Origin: Arthrobacter pascens
GTDB taxonomy: Bacteria > Actinomycetota > Actinomycetes > Actinomycetales > Micrococcaceae
NCBI RefSeq assembly: GCF_017052465.1
Contig: NZ_JAFHKT010000136.1
Location: 82,855-146,854, forward strand
DNA: 64,000 bases
Direction of reading: 5' to 3'
Shown: piece by piece, positions 51,085 through 58,086 of the stretch
How the letters are laid out: every line of letters starts with the position of its first letter
Position numbering within the stretch: position 1 is the stretch's first letter
Notes under the pieces: model-generated
The model's database searches: none
What the model was told of the DNA's origin: nothing
What the model saw: the letters and a program-made list of their open reading frames with translations, nothing else
Translations under genes and position numbers: made by a program

Positions 51085-51459
51085 CTAGAGGCCGTACGGG
51101 CCAAAGCGGGCAATGGCGACGCCAGCGGCAAGGATACCCAAAACGACGTTGATGATGACATTGGGCGTTTCGTGGCGTCGGCCATGAGTTGTGGCCGCGC
51201 CGGCCATAAGGAGGAAGAGCCCGGTGGCAGCCGTTGGCACCAGCACGGTGGCTATTCCCAGTAGAGCCGGCAGGATGAGTCCCAGGGCGGCGAGGATTTC
51301 GAGTGCACCGATGCGCTTGACGGCGGCGCCGGAGAAGTCTTCCACCCACCCTTGGCCGGCGGCCGCGAGCTTCGCTTTCGGTTGGGCGATTTTCATGATT
51401 CCTGCCGCCAGGAAGAGAAGGGCGAGTACGACGGTGATGATCCAGAGGACGACGTTCAT
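51085..51459 (-). CDS. DoxX-family membrane protein
   Basis: 124 residues and four membrane helices: MNVVLWIITVVLALLFLAAGIMKI, GALEILAALGLILP, IATVLVPTAATGLFLLMAGA and VIINVVLGILAAGVAIA. The KRIGALEILAALGLI pattern is typical of DoxX-like proteins, some of which help oxidative-stress complexes. I placed the start at ATG 51459 behind GAAAGAAGAAC. It lies 46 nt downstream of the luciferase-like gene and is probably co-transcribed, so under the same MarR operator. Confidence 0.85.
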   Translation of the reverse strand: MNVVLWIITVVLALLFLAAGIMKIAQPKAKLAAAGQGWVEDFSGAAVKRIGALEILAALGLILPALLGIATVLVPTAATGLFLLMAGAATTHGRRHETPNVIINVVLGILAAGVAIARFGPYGL

Positions 51460-51505
51460 GATGTTCTTCTTTCGTGAGGGACTGGGTTGTTCGGGACTGG
51501 GGCCG

Positions 51506-52558
51506 TCATGCGACTTCCATCGCGTGCCGGTGGTCGGCGAGTATTTCGCGGACCATCGGCACGACTTTGCTTCCGTAGAGTTCGACGGCTTTGAGTCGGG
51601 CGCTGATCGGCTGGGCCCCGGAAGTGAAGATGAGGTCGAAGCGACCAACGTCCAGCGATGCCACCGCGCGCGCGATTCTCCGGGCGACGGTCTCTGGTGA
51701 GCCGATGTACATCGAGCCGTTCTGGGTTTCGGCCTCGAAGTCTTCACGCCGGACGGGTGGCCAGCCGCGGAGGGCTCCGATGCGGTCTCTGACCACCTTG
51801 TAGTGGGGCCAGAAGATCTCTTTGGCTTCGTCGTCGGAATCCGCGATGAACCCGGGGGAGTGCATTCCTACCGGCCACGCCGTCGTGTTGAAGTCTGCGG
51901 CGGCCTGTTTGTAGAGGTCGATGAAGGGCGTGAACCGTTCCGGTTGTCCGCCGATGATGGCGAGCATCATGGGGAATCCGTATTTCGCCGTGCGGACCAC
52001 TGACTGGGGTGTGCCGCCGACGCCTACCCACGTCCGCAGGCCACCCTCGGTCTTGGGGTAGACATCGGCATCAGCCAGCGGTGCACGCATGGTGCCGTTC
52101 CAGGTCACCGGTTTCTCTTCAAGGAGTTGTGAGAACAGCTCGATCTTCTCCTCGAAGAGCACATCGTAGTCTTTGAGGTCGTAGCCGAAGAGCGGGAACG
52201 ACTCTGTGAAGGAACCCCGCCCCAGAATGACCTCGGCACGGCCGTTGGAGAGCGCATCCACTGTGGCAAATCGCTGAAAGACCCGGACGGGGTCATCGGA
52301 GCTGAGCACCGTCACGCCGGATCCAAGGCGGATCCGTGAGGTGCGCGTGGCCATGCCGGCGAGGACGGTCTCCGGGGCCGAGACCGAATATTCCGGGCGG
52401 TGGTGCTCACCGACAGTAAAGACATCCACACCCAGCTGGTCGGCTAGCACGGCCTCGTCGACCAACTGCCTGATCGCACGGGCGTGGCTGACTGGTGCGC
52501 CCTGGTCGTCAACAGGGACGTCGCCGAAGGTGTCCAAGCCAAAGATCACTTCGCTCAT
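51506..52558 (-). CDS. LLM-class flavin-dependent oxidoreductase
   Basis: 350 residues, luciferase-like TIM barrel: FGLDTFGDVP, GVDVFTVGEHHRPEYSVSAPETVLAGMATRTSRIRLGSGVTVLSSDDPVRVFQRFATVDALSNGRAEVILGRG region, PLFGYDL and the C-terminal MYIGSPETVARRIA. FMN/F420-type reductases and monooxygenases share this fold; FMNH2 is more likely with this N-terminus. Natural substrate unknown. Its ribosome site GGAGAC is inside the MarR palindrome, so repression should be tight. Confidence 0.88.
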   Translation of the reverse strand: MSEVIFGLDTFGDVPVDDQGAPVSHARAIRQLVDEAVLADQLGVDVFTVGEHHRPEYSVSAPETVLAGMATRTSRIRLGSGVTVLSSDDPVRVFQRFATVDALSNGRAEVILGRGSFTESFPLFGYDLKDYDVLFEEKIELFSQLLEEKPVTWNGTMRAPLADADVYPKTEGGLRTWVGVGGTPQSVVRTAKYGFPMMLAIIGGQPERFTPFIDLYKQAAADFNTTAWPVGMHSPGFIADSDDEAKEIFWPHYKVVRDRIGALRGWPPVRREDFEAETQNGSMYIGSPETVARRIARAVASLDVGRFDLIFTSGAQPISARLKAVELYGSKVVPMVREILADHRHAMEVA

Positions 52559-52560
52559 CG

Positions 52561-52594
52561 GTCTCCTCTAATTGATATGTCAATTAGAGGAGAC
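52561..52594. promoter_or_regulatory. MarR operator, 15-bp perfect palindrome
   Basis: GTCTCCTCTAATTGA, TATG, then its exact inverse. The core TTGATATGTCAA lies at 52572-52583. It begins 2 nt upstream of the LLM start codon and covers its ribosome site. Confidence 0.85.
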
Positions 52595-52618
52595 GCGTCA
52601 ATCATCACCCCGGTATGG

Positions 52619-52630
52619 TTGACATGTCAA
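52619..52630. promoter_or_regulatory. Second MarR-type site, TTGACATGTCAA
   Basis: Perfect 12-bp palindrome that differs by one base from the core of the first operator, 47 bp away. It sits at the 5' end of the MarR gene, suggesting self-control. Confidence 0.65.
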
Positions 52631-52647
52631 GCGAAGACGAGGTGGTA

Positions 52648-53148
52648 ATGGAACAGAGCGGTAAGAGTGCCCGACAGAGTCCTACTCCGGACGAATTGGC
52701 GGTATGGCGCGAGTATGTGGAGACGGCAGAGGCGATACGTCAGGCTTTGGCGGCGGGGCTGCAGGCCACCTCCGGCGTATCCCCGGGTGACTATGCCGTG
52801 CTCCTGGCCCTGAGCGAGTCTGAAGGGCACCGTTTACGGTCCTCGGCTCTGGCCCAGGGTATCGGGTGGGAGCGCAGCCGACTTTCGCATCATCTAGGTC
52901 GTATGGAAAGCCGGGGGCTGATTCGAAGGCGCAAGTCGGGTAACGATAGCCGTGGAGCAGTGGTGGAGCTCACCGACGACGGAGCACGGACTTTCCGTGC
53001 TTCTTCAGCGCCGCATCTCCGCCTTGTGCGCCGGTTCTTTGTCGACGCCCTTACGCCCGAAGAACTCGAAGCCGCTGAGAAGGTTGCAACGAGTTTGCGC
53101 CGCCACCTGAAAGAACTCGCCCAAGCAGCGGTCGTTGCAAAGGCTTAG
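52648..53148 (+). CDS. MarR-family regulator
   Basis: 166 residues from ATG 52648. Winged-helix core YAVLLALSESEGHRLRSSALAQGIGWERSRLSHHLGRMESRGLIRRRKSGNDSRGAVVELTDDGART. ATG 52648 has GAGGTGG a few bases upstream; starts at 52615 and 52624 have no clear ribosome site and overlap the second operator. It is divergent from the LLM-DoxX pair and presumably represses it. Confidence 0.88.
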   Translation: MEQSGKSARQSPTPDELAVWREYVETAEAIRQALAAGLQATSGVSPGDYAVLLALSESEGHRLRSSALAQGIGWERSRLSHHLGRMESRGLIRRRKSGNDSRGAVVELTDDGARTFRASSAPHLRLVRRFFVDALTPEELEAAEKVATSLRRHLKELAQAAVVAKA

Positions 53149-53920
53149 GCAAACGCCGATAAGGGAGATTCTGTGAGGCAGGGGGAGTGGGGGACTAGAG
53201 GGTGTTGTCAGAAACAGGTGCCTGAGGTTTCCCCCTCATGATCAGGCTCATGTCACCAGCCAACACACGAAAGATTGTCGGGCACGCCGATGTGGAAACC
53301 GTGCAGAAACGTCCGTGCGCAACGCATTCTTTCGCCTAGTATCCTGAGACACAAACCGGACTCAGCCGGGCGCCGAAGCGCGTACGCAAAAAATTTGACA
53401 CTATCCAGTATGGTCAATGATCAAGGAAGCAGCGCTTTCTCGCAGCGCAGAATCTGGTTCTGCAGCAATCAAGAACCGGAGTTGCAGGCTGGCCCATGGC
53501 TCTGAATCTCCTTCGCAATGGTCTTCGGCACCCTTGACTTGCAGGTGACACGGAAGTTTCGGGAATATCGGTTACAGCCCAACAAAGACCTCCGCTTGCC
53601 GCAGGGGTTGTGCTTTGCGGACGCGGGTAAAACACCGCTGGCGTTCCGTGTGCACAGTCAAATTTGGAGCGGCTGCTACCTTGGGAAATAGATACCAACG
53701 TGGGCAGTTGCGCGTAGCCAAAGACCTATTGACACGACCCGCATCATGATTCTTATAGGCAACTGGCACAGGGCGCGTCATCGTAGCCAATCAGTTAGTA
53801 ACGGCACACCGGCATCCTGCCTGAACAACCTTCGAACCTGTGCAACCGCAGGGGTTTTTCTCATTTAAGTACCGAAAGGAGCAGCTACTACACCCCCAGG
53901 CCAGCCTCAAATAAGCACCA
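53149..53920. other. Gene-poor stretch
   Basis: About 770 bases without a coding frame I can support. Short frames on both strands have no ribosome sites or family resemblance. A short SPANTRKIVGHADVETVQKR reading near 53260-53315 loosely resembles the end of a tyrosine recombinase or a transposase start, too little to call. Confidence 0.5.
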
Positions 53921-53924
53921 ATCG

Positions 53925-53956
53925 AAGGACCGTCTCCCGGACGGTCCTTTTCTTTT
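53925..53956 (+). terminator. Intrinsic terminator upstream of the 54012 gene
   Basis: AAGGACCGTC (53925-53934) pairs with 53940-53949 and is followed by TTTCTTTT. It points the same way as the next gene and lies only 56 nt before it. It could end a small unseen transcript or act as an attenuator. Confidence 0.8.
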
Positions 53957-54011
53957 GCGCTTTTCCCATCATTCCGGGCCTCGCAGACGCCCTCAGACAC
54001 AGGAGGTAACC

Positions 54012-54785
54012 GTGAAGTCACACCCATATGCACGCTTCATCAACTGGACCGCGGCGACTTACATCGAAGAGCGCCGACCGGGCACCGGGCAATCTCAGGC
54101 GATACTCACTTGGCTGAGGGCCTATGGTATTACCGCCGCAAGAGTCGATGCTGTCCTGCGGCTTAGCCACGAGCACGCGGCCACCATGCCCAACGCGCTG
54201 GTCATGGACACTCTGGAGCTCAGCAACTCAAAGGTCCGCCAAACGCTGAAGGACGAATATCTCCTCGACGCACTGCTCCACACCTGGAGCGCCCTGGCCG
54301 ACATCTACGGCAAAGCAGGTGCCCCCGCCGACCGAGAAATGGCCAGGCTACTGCTCCTCGCCGAAGCCGGACACGCGCTAATCATGGCACAAGGCATGAG
54401 TTACCCCGGAGCAGAGACATTGCTCAGGATGTACCGGATGGAGACCGAACTGCTGGACCTTTCCCAGATCCACAAAGGCACACCGGGTTTCAAAAATGTC
54501 GGCAGGCTCCTTCAGGACGTCAAGCGGCAGAGAAAGGTGCTTCCAAAGCAACCAACTCATGTGCCGGCCCCGCAAAAGCAGCAACGTATACAACCGACTG
54601 CACCGCAAAAGAAGACTTCGCAACCTTCGATAAACCAGCGCTCCGGAACCTCCGCTGCTTCCCACGACGAAGATCGACTCCCTGACCTCCCGACGAGCGA
54701 TCGGCGCTGGCATAACCCCTCCGACAACCTGAACTATGGACTGTTCGGAAACTGGCGCGACCATTGGGACAACACGTTGCCCTGA
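54012..54785 (+). CDS. Uncharacterised protein with disordered C-terminal half
   Basis: 257 residues from GTG 54012, chosen because a perfect AGGAGGT lies 6 nt upstream. Residues 1-165 look alpha-helical (INWTAATYIEERRPGTGQSQAILTWLRAYGITAARVDAVLRLSHEHAATMPNALVMDTLELSNSKVRQTLKDEYLL region). Residues 170-240 are Gln/Pro/Lys/Ser-rich and probably disordered, and the C-terminus is W-rich (RRWHNPSDNLNYGLFGNWRDHWDN). No signal peptide or membrane segment. I do not recognise the family. A broken HTH gene follows after 14 nt. Confidence 0.6.
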   Translation: MKSHPYARFINWTAATYIEERRPGTGQSQAILTWLRAYGITAARVDAVLRLSHEHAATMPNALVMDTLELSNSKVRQTLKDEYLLDALLHTWSALADIYGKAGAPADREMARLLLLAEAGHALIMAQGMSYPGAETLLRMYRMETELLDLSQIHKGTPGFKNVGRLLQDVKRQRKVLPKQPTHVPAPQKQQRIQPTAPQKKTSQPSINQRSGTSAASHDEDRLPDLPTSDRRWHNPSDNLNYGLFGNWRDHWDNTLP

Positions 54786-54799
54786 GAGGCCAAAAGCAT

Positions 54800-55007
54800 G
54801 TGACTCCAACAGATGTTGACCTGCGTATCGCGGCCGAAGCCCGAGCGGCCCGCCGCCGGAGCCATCTGGAGTGAAATCGGGCGCATCCTCGGCATAACGA
54901 GACAAGCTGCCCAACAGCGGTTTGGGGCCGTCGAGCGACAAGAGGATGACCTTACCGGCGATGCAGAGTCCATGGTCTCTACTGACGTCCATGGACCGGA
55001 GTTGTGA
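54800..55007 (+). pseudogene. Small HTH protein, frameshifted
   Basis: From GTG 54800 the frame reads VTPTDVDLRIAAEARAARRR, then stops at TGA after SHLE. The +1 frame from the same area reads AGAIWSEIGRILGITRQAAQQRFGAVERQED and runs to 55007. Joined, they match a common actinobacterial small HTH pattern (AARRxGxxWxEIGRxLGxTRQAAQQRF). A one-base indel near 54850 is the likely cause. Partner of the upstream unknown gene. Confidence 0.6.
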
Positions 55008-55417
55008 GTCACTATCGGGACTATAGGAAGCGGGCCCCGACCTGCAATCAGAAGCACGATTCTCTCGTCTAACGAGCGATTGGATGAAAGGCCGATAACC
55101 ATCGTTTCGTCGTTCCGGAACGCGCTGGGCATCGTGGCTGTTCAATGCTCGATAGGGCGACGTTCTGGTCATGGCCTTGTCGGTCTTTTCGCCCATGAGA
55201 TGTTCGAAGGAGGTCGCAACGCTATGACGTTCATTGAACCCCAGTCCTCGGCTTGCTCCGCACATCAATGCCCGGTCAGGGTCGCGGGTCGGATTCCGCG
55301 TGGCCCCGGAAAAGTGGTGGCACGAGGCGGAACGATGGCGTGCGGTGGAGAGGCATTCTCCATGTTCGAAGGATTGCATGAGGCCGATCGGTGCTGCATC
55401 CAGTGGGTAAAAAAGAG

Positions 55418-55438
55418 GGTGTGCACAATGTGCACACC
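55418..55438. promoter_or_regulatory. 21-bp perfect palindrome, copy 1
   Basis: Arms GGTGTGCACA and TGTGCACACC around a single A. No gene lies close on either side. Confidence 0.75.
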
Positions 55439-55527
55439 AGGGGCTTCGGATTCGGTTGTACTGGCGGCGGACCGGTTCGGATTGGGGATGTTTTCGGGGA
55501 GGGGCGGATTCTCTGGGGGAGGAGCCC

Positions 55528-55550
55528 GGTTCGAGTCCTACCTCGGGCAC
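55528..55550 (+). repeat. tRNA-Leu 3'-end duplicate 1 (attR-like)
   Basis: 23 bases match the T-loop to discriminator end of tRNA-Leu(CAA) plus one base, with a single C-to-T change in the T stem (GTCCTAC for GTCCCAC). There is no tRNA body upstream. A hairpin with GGGGTTTTT follows (about 55557-55580). Confidence 0.85.
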
Positions 55551-55756
55551 AGCATGACCCCTCGTCAGAGGGGTTTTTGCTTTAATGTGTGGACATTGAT
55601 TTCCGCGGGTCCCTCTGACGCCGTCCGCGTTGGCCTGTGAAGTTGTGCGGGTGGCGGGGTCAGGGCCTCGTTGCTGGACCCTCCGCCTGCTGGAATCTAG
55701 GGTTATGTGTCATCCTTTCTTGCGCTCTCCGGTGGCCAGTTGTTGGCCGTCACTCA

Positions 55757-55788
55757 TTCATGGCCACGAGTTGTGGTGAGGACATGAC
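55757..55788 (+). repeat. TTCATGG-N17-GACATGAC module, copy D
   Basis: TTCATGG at 55757-55763, 17 bases (containing CCAC/GTGG pairing), GACATGAC at 55781-55788. A GTGGCCA/TGGCC hairpin lies upstream. A looser relative (TCCATGA, 15 bases, GACATGAT) is at 55966-55995. Confidence 0.7.
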
Positions 55789-55880
55789 CAAGCGGAATTT
55801 TCTTCGGGAATCTTCCTCGGATGGCTGCCTTCTGCGGGCCATGCAGAGTCCGCTCATCGCGTGTTTGTCCGGCCAAAAGG

Positions 55881-55901
55881 GGTGTGCACATTGTGCACAC
55901 C
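55881..55901. promoter_or_regulatory. 21-bp perfect palindrome, copy 2
   Basis: Same arms as 55418-55438 (GGTGTGCACA and TGTGCACACC) around T; one more G/C pair extends it here to 55880-55902. Confidence 0.75.
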
Positions 55902-56137
55902 CACGTGCGCGGGCGGCTTTTGGACCTGTATTTTGGTCCCTTCCGCCTGGTTCTGCCTTCACTACTCCATGAAGTTCTCTGTTAGGCGACATGATTTTGC
56001 GCCCGGATCGTCGGTGTCGTTGGACGTTTCCTGTAGGGGGAACCTCTATCTGTGGCCGGCGTGCGAGCCGTCGACAGCGCGAAGGTGTATGGGATCCGGA
56101 CTCTTCTTCCGGTGCAGTCCTGGTTTTGGTTGATCCG

Positions 56138-56326
56138 TCATGGCCGGTCCGTGTCTGGACGCGCGGCTACCTGTGGTGGCGCCGTTATTACGAGTGCGCC
56201 TGAGGCCAGCATATTTGCTGCCTGAAAACGGCGGCCTACTTGGAACCAGCCCATGGAAACCGAAAGGTATGCGGTCAGCATGATTGCAGCTCCTGCCCAT
56301 CCGACAATCTCGGTTACTAACTGCAT
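56138..56326 (-). CDS. Small membrane protein, probably truncated (CBU_0592-like)
   Basis: 62 residues from ATG 56326 behind AGGAGAGCA. MQLVTEIVGWAGAAIMLTAYLSVSMGWFQVGRRFQAANMLASGALVI gives one to two membrane segments in the CBU_0592-like pattern (GWxGAxxxLxAY, then a QxxN motif). Homologues are about 80-90 residues with a further helix; here the end APPQVAARPDTDRP is unlike them, suggesting a 3' truncation or frameshift. Confidence 0.45.
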   Translation of the reverse strand: MQLVTEIVGWAGAAIMLTAYLSVSMGWFQVGRRFQAANMLASGALVITAPPQVAARPDTDRP

Positions 56327-56817
56327 TGCTCTCCTGCTTGCGCCCCGCCTGAGTGGGTGGACAGGGGGTTAGCTTGCTGCTGAATGCAAGGGATTTCTGT
56401 GAGTAAAACAAGCATCGTCGAGTCATTCGCTTGCTCAGCCCTGCTCGGCGGGCGAGGTCTGCCATGTTGGTGGGTGTGCGGCCTTGTTCCTGCCCGTGGG
56501 CGAGAACCGCATTTACGCGTTGAATCGCCCACACGGGCACTGATTGGTTGGTCACGGATGTCCGATTTCTAGGGTCTGGGAACATGAGTGGCGGGTTGAT
56601 CCAACGTGAAGGCAGGGAGCGGGTCGTTGCTCCATTGCCCGCGCAGCGTCTTCCAGACGCTATTACGCCTAGCTCCGGTGTCAACAGCGGGCGGATGCGA
56701 GATCTGCACCTATTCGCCGTACATCAGAGAGGTAAGAAGCCTGCCCATGCCCTGATTAGGGTTCTTTGGAATGCAGTCCGCAGTGGCGTCGCACTCCTGG
56801 TTTTGAGCAAGGTACAG
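56327..56817. other. No gene recognised
   Basis: No supported frame, RNA or repeat seen on either strand. Confidence 0.45.
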
Positions 56818-57118
56818 GTAACAGTTAGCACGTAGCCGCCGGACCGGCTGGCCAGCCGCTGGGAGCTCATGCCCTTGATCGATCAGGATCCAGCATGCGT
56901 CGCAGATTCGCGATATACACCTGCAACTGAGGACCCGGCTTGGCTGGCGGGTGGTCGGCCCACAGAGCCTCGACTAAGAAGTCAGATGTCACGATCGAGT
57001 TTGCCCGTAGGGCGAGACACTCCGACACGATTCGCTGCTGACCGGCACCCACGGCGACCGGCGCTCCGCCAACGACGACTGCCAGCGGGCCCAAGGCATG
57101 TATCCAAAGTGCACCCAT
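56818..57118 (-). pseudogene. SARP/BTAD regulator remnant, N-terminal DNA-binding domain
   Basis: ATG 57118 gives MGALWIHALGPLAVVVGG, then QRIVSECLALRANSIVTSDFLVEALWADHPPAKPGPQLQVYIANLRRMLDPDR. It closely matches the N-terminus of the regulator at 60589-63561. A one-base deletion causes a stop at 56867. Out of frame, SQRLASRSGGYVLTVT still shows the original continuation, after which homology ends near 56818. Only about 100 of 990 codons remain. Confidence 0.85.
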
Positions 57119-57477
57119 CGCATAGCACCCCTCACCGACCGGTCGCTCCCCAGATCCGACGTGCCCCGGGCCGCGCGCTCTGGCTACACCGCCCGCTAGC
57201 GCCTGCCCTGACGCTCGATCACGGCTTGAAGGTCTGGCCGTTTATCCCCCATCATGCCTCCGCGACACGCAGAGGGTCCAGAGGGTCCAGAGGGTCCAGC
57301 CCACCACTTTGTCTACTACAGCTTGTCTCGCAAAGGCTGGCGCAGGCTAAGGAGCAAGGCGCCAAGCTGGACGGCCCGGCGGCATACCGGATCAGACGAT
57401 TAAGCGGGTGCGCTGCGCTGGAGGAATCAGCGCCCATTGGTCTATGAAAGGCACGCCCTGCTGGGCGGAATCCCGGC

Positions 57478-57495
57478 GATTAAGGATCGATTAAG
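57478..57495 (+). promoter_or_regulatory. SARP-type direct repeat GATTAAG-gatc-GATTAAG, copy 1
   Basis: Two identical heptamers separated by 4 bp (11-bp period), as in DnrI/ActII-ORF4-type boxes. It lies 61 nt upstream of the ATG of the LamG remnant at 57556. The same 18 bases recur at 63847-63864. Confidence 0.6.
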
Positions 57496-57555
57496 CCCTC
57501 GGCGCAACCCTTGGACCACAAGCCAGATACATATCCTCCGAAAGGAAAACACATC

Positions 57556-57787
57556 ATGTTCCGCAAATTACATGAGGATCTATCGGAACGGCGTCCGGAT
57601 GGACACGACCAACCTGGATTACCGGAGAGCCGTGATCGTCCCCCAGCGAGGCAAAGCGCCGTTCCTGGTGGGAGCGCGCGACCTGAGTTCGTTTTTTCAA
57701 GGTGCCATAGGCAAAGTTGCAATCTCAGGCAAAGAATTATCCCGGATGCGCATCGAGCAGCACTTCTCCGTAATGACGGGGCGATGA
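57556..57787 (+). pseudogene. LamG/ConA-like lectin domain protein remnant
   Basis: ATG 57556 (MFRKLHEDLS) has AAAGGAAAACAC before it. The recognisable protein is in another frame: YMRIYRNGVRMDTTNLDYRRAVIV, PFLVGARDLSSFFQGAIGKVAISGKELSRMRIEQHFSVMTG. That is the last 70 residues or so of a LamG/concanavalin-like jelly-roll domain. The gene start seems joined to its 3' end by a deletion and frameshift near 57565-57575. Probably once an exported carbohydrate-binding protein controlled by the divergent SARP. Confidence 0.6.
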
Positions 57788-58086
57788 AGAGTTGCCCTCG
57801 AATATCTAGCTCGCGCGGCCTGTCCGCGGAACGCTCCAGTACGGGAGGGGCGCAGGACACGAACTAGGCGGCTAAATCTAGAAGGAGAAGTAGAACCCTC
57901 AGCGAAGAGCGCAGACCTACAGCCAGCAACAGTGACATCGAACGCGATAACGGAACCCTCGACGCTGCAATTTCCGTCGGACGGCTTTGCCTAATGACGA
58001 CGAAACGAGATGCTGCACGGCCCTCAGGAGCCACGACAAAGGCCTTGGGAGCCCTGCAGTCCCGCACAACAGTAAAGAAGAGAATC
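57788..58086. other. No gene recognised
   Basis: The frame of the next gene is open from 57994 (ATG), but that extension lacks family features. I see no other frame. A promoter for the secreted protein gene should lie here. Confidence 0.4.

Larger units (their letters stand above)
56818..57522. repeat. Degenerate copy of the SARP 5' half and promoter
   Basis: Aligns, with indels, to 63259-63891 in the same orientation. It includes the regulator's DNA-binding domain, the divergent leader and the GATTAAG direct repeat. The 63-kb copy is intact, so this one is the decayed duplicate. Confidence 0.8.

Noticed and set aside
53205..53330. GGTGTTGTCAGAAACAGG and the reading RKIVGHADVETVQKR as an insertion-sequence end or recombinase tail
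   Set aside because: No matching inverted repeat was found, no flanking target duplication was seen and the peptide is too short and lacks the RHxxATxLL or Tyr motifs.
55080..55640. Open frames of about 186 codons on the plus strand and 390 codons on the minus strand
   Set aside because: They run through palindromes, a tRNA fragment and terminators, have no ribosome site and no family resemblance.
55966..55995. Sixth TTCATGG-type module (TCCATGA, 15 bases, GACATGAT)
   Set aside because: Spacing is 15, not 17, and the first half is altered; kept only as a possible decayed relative.
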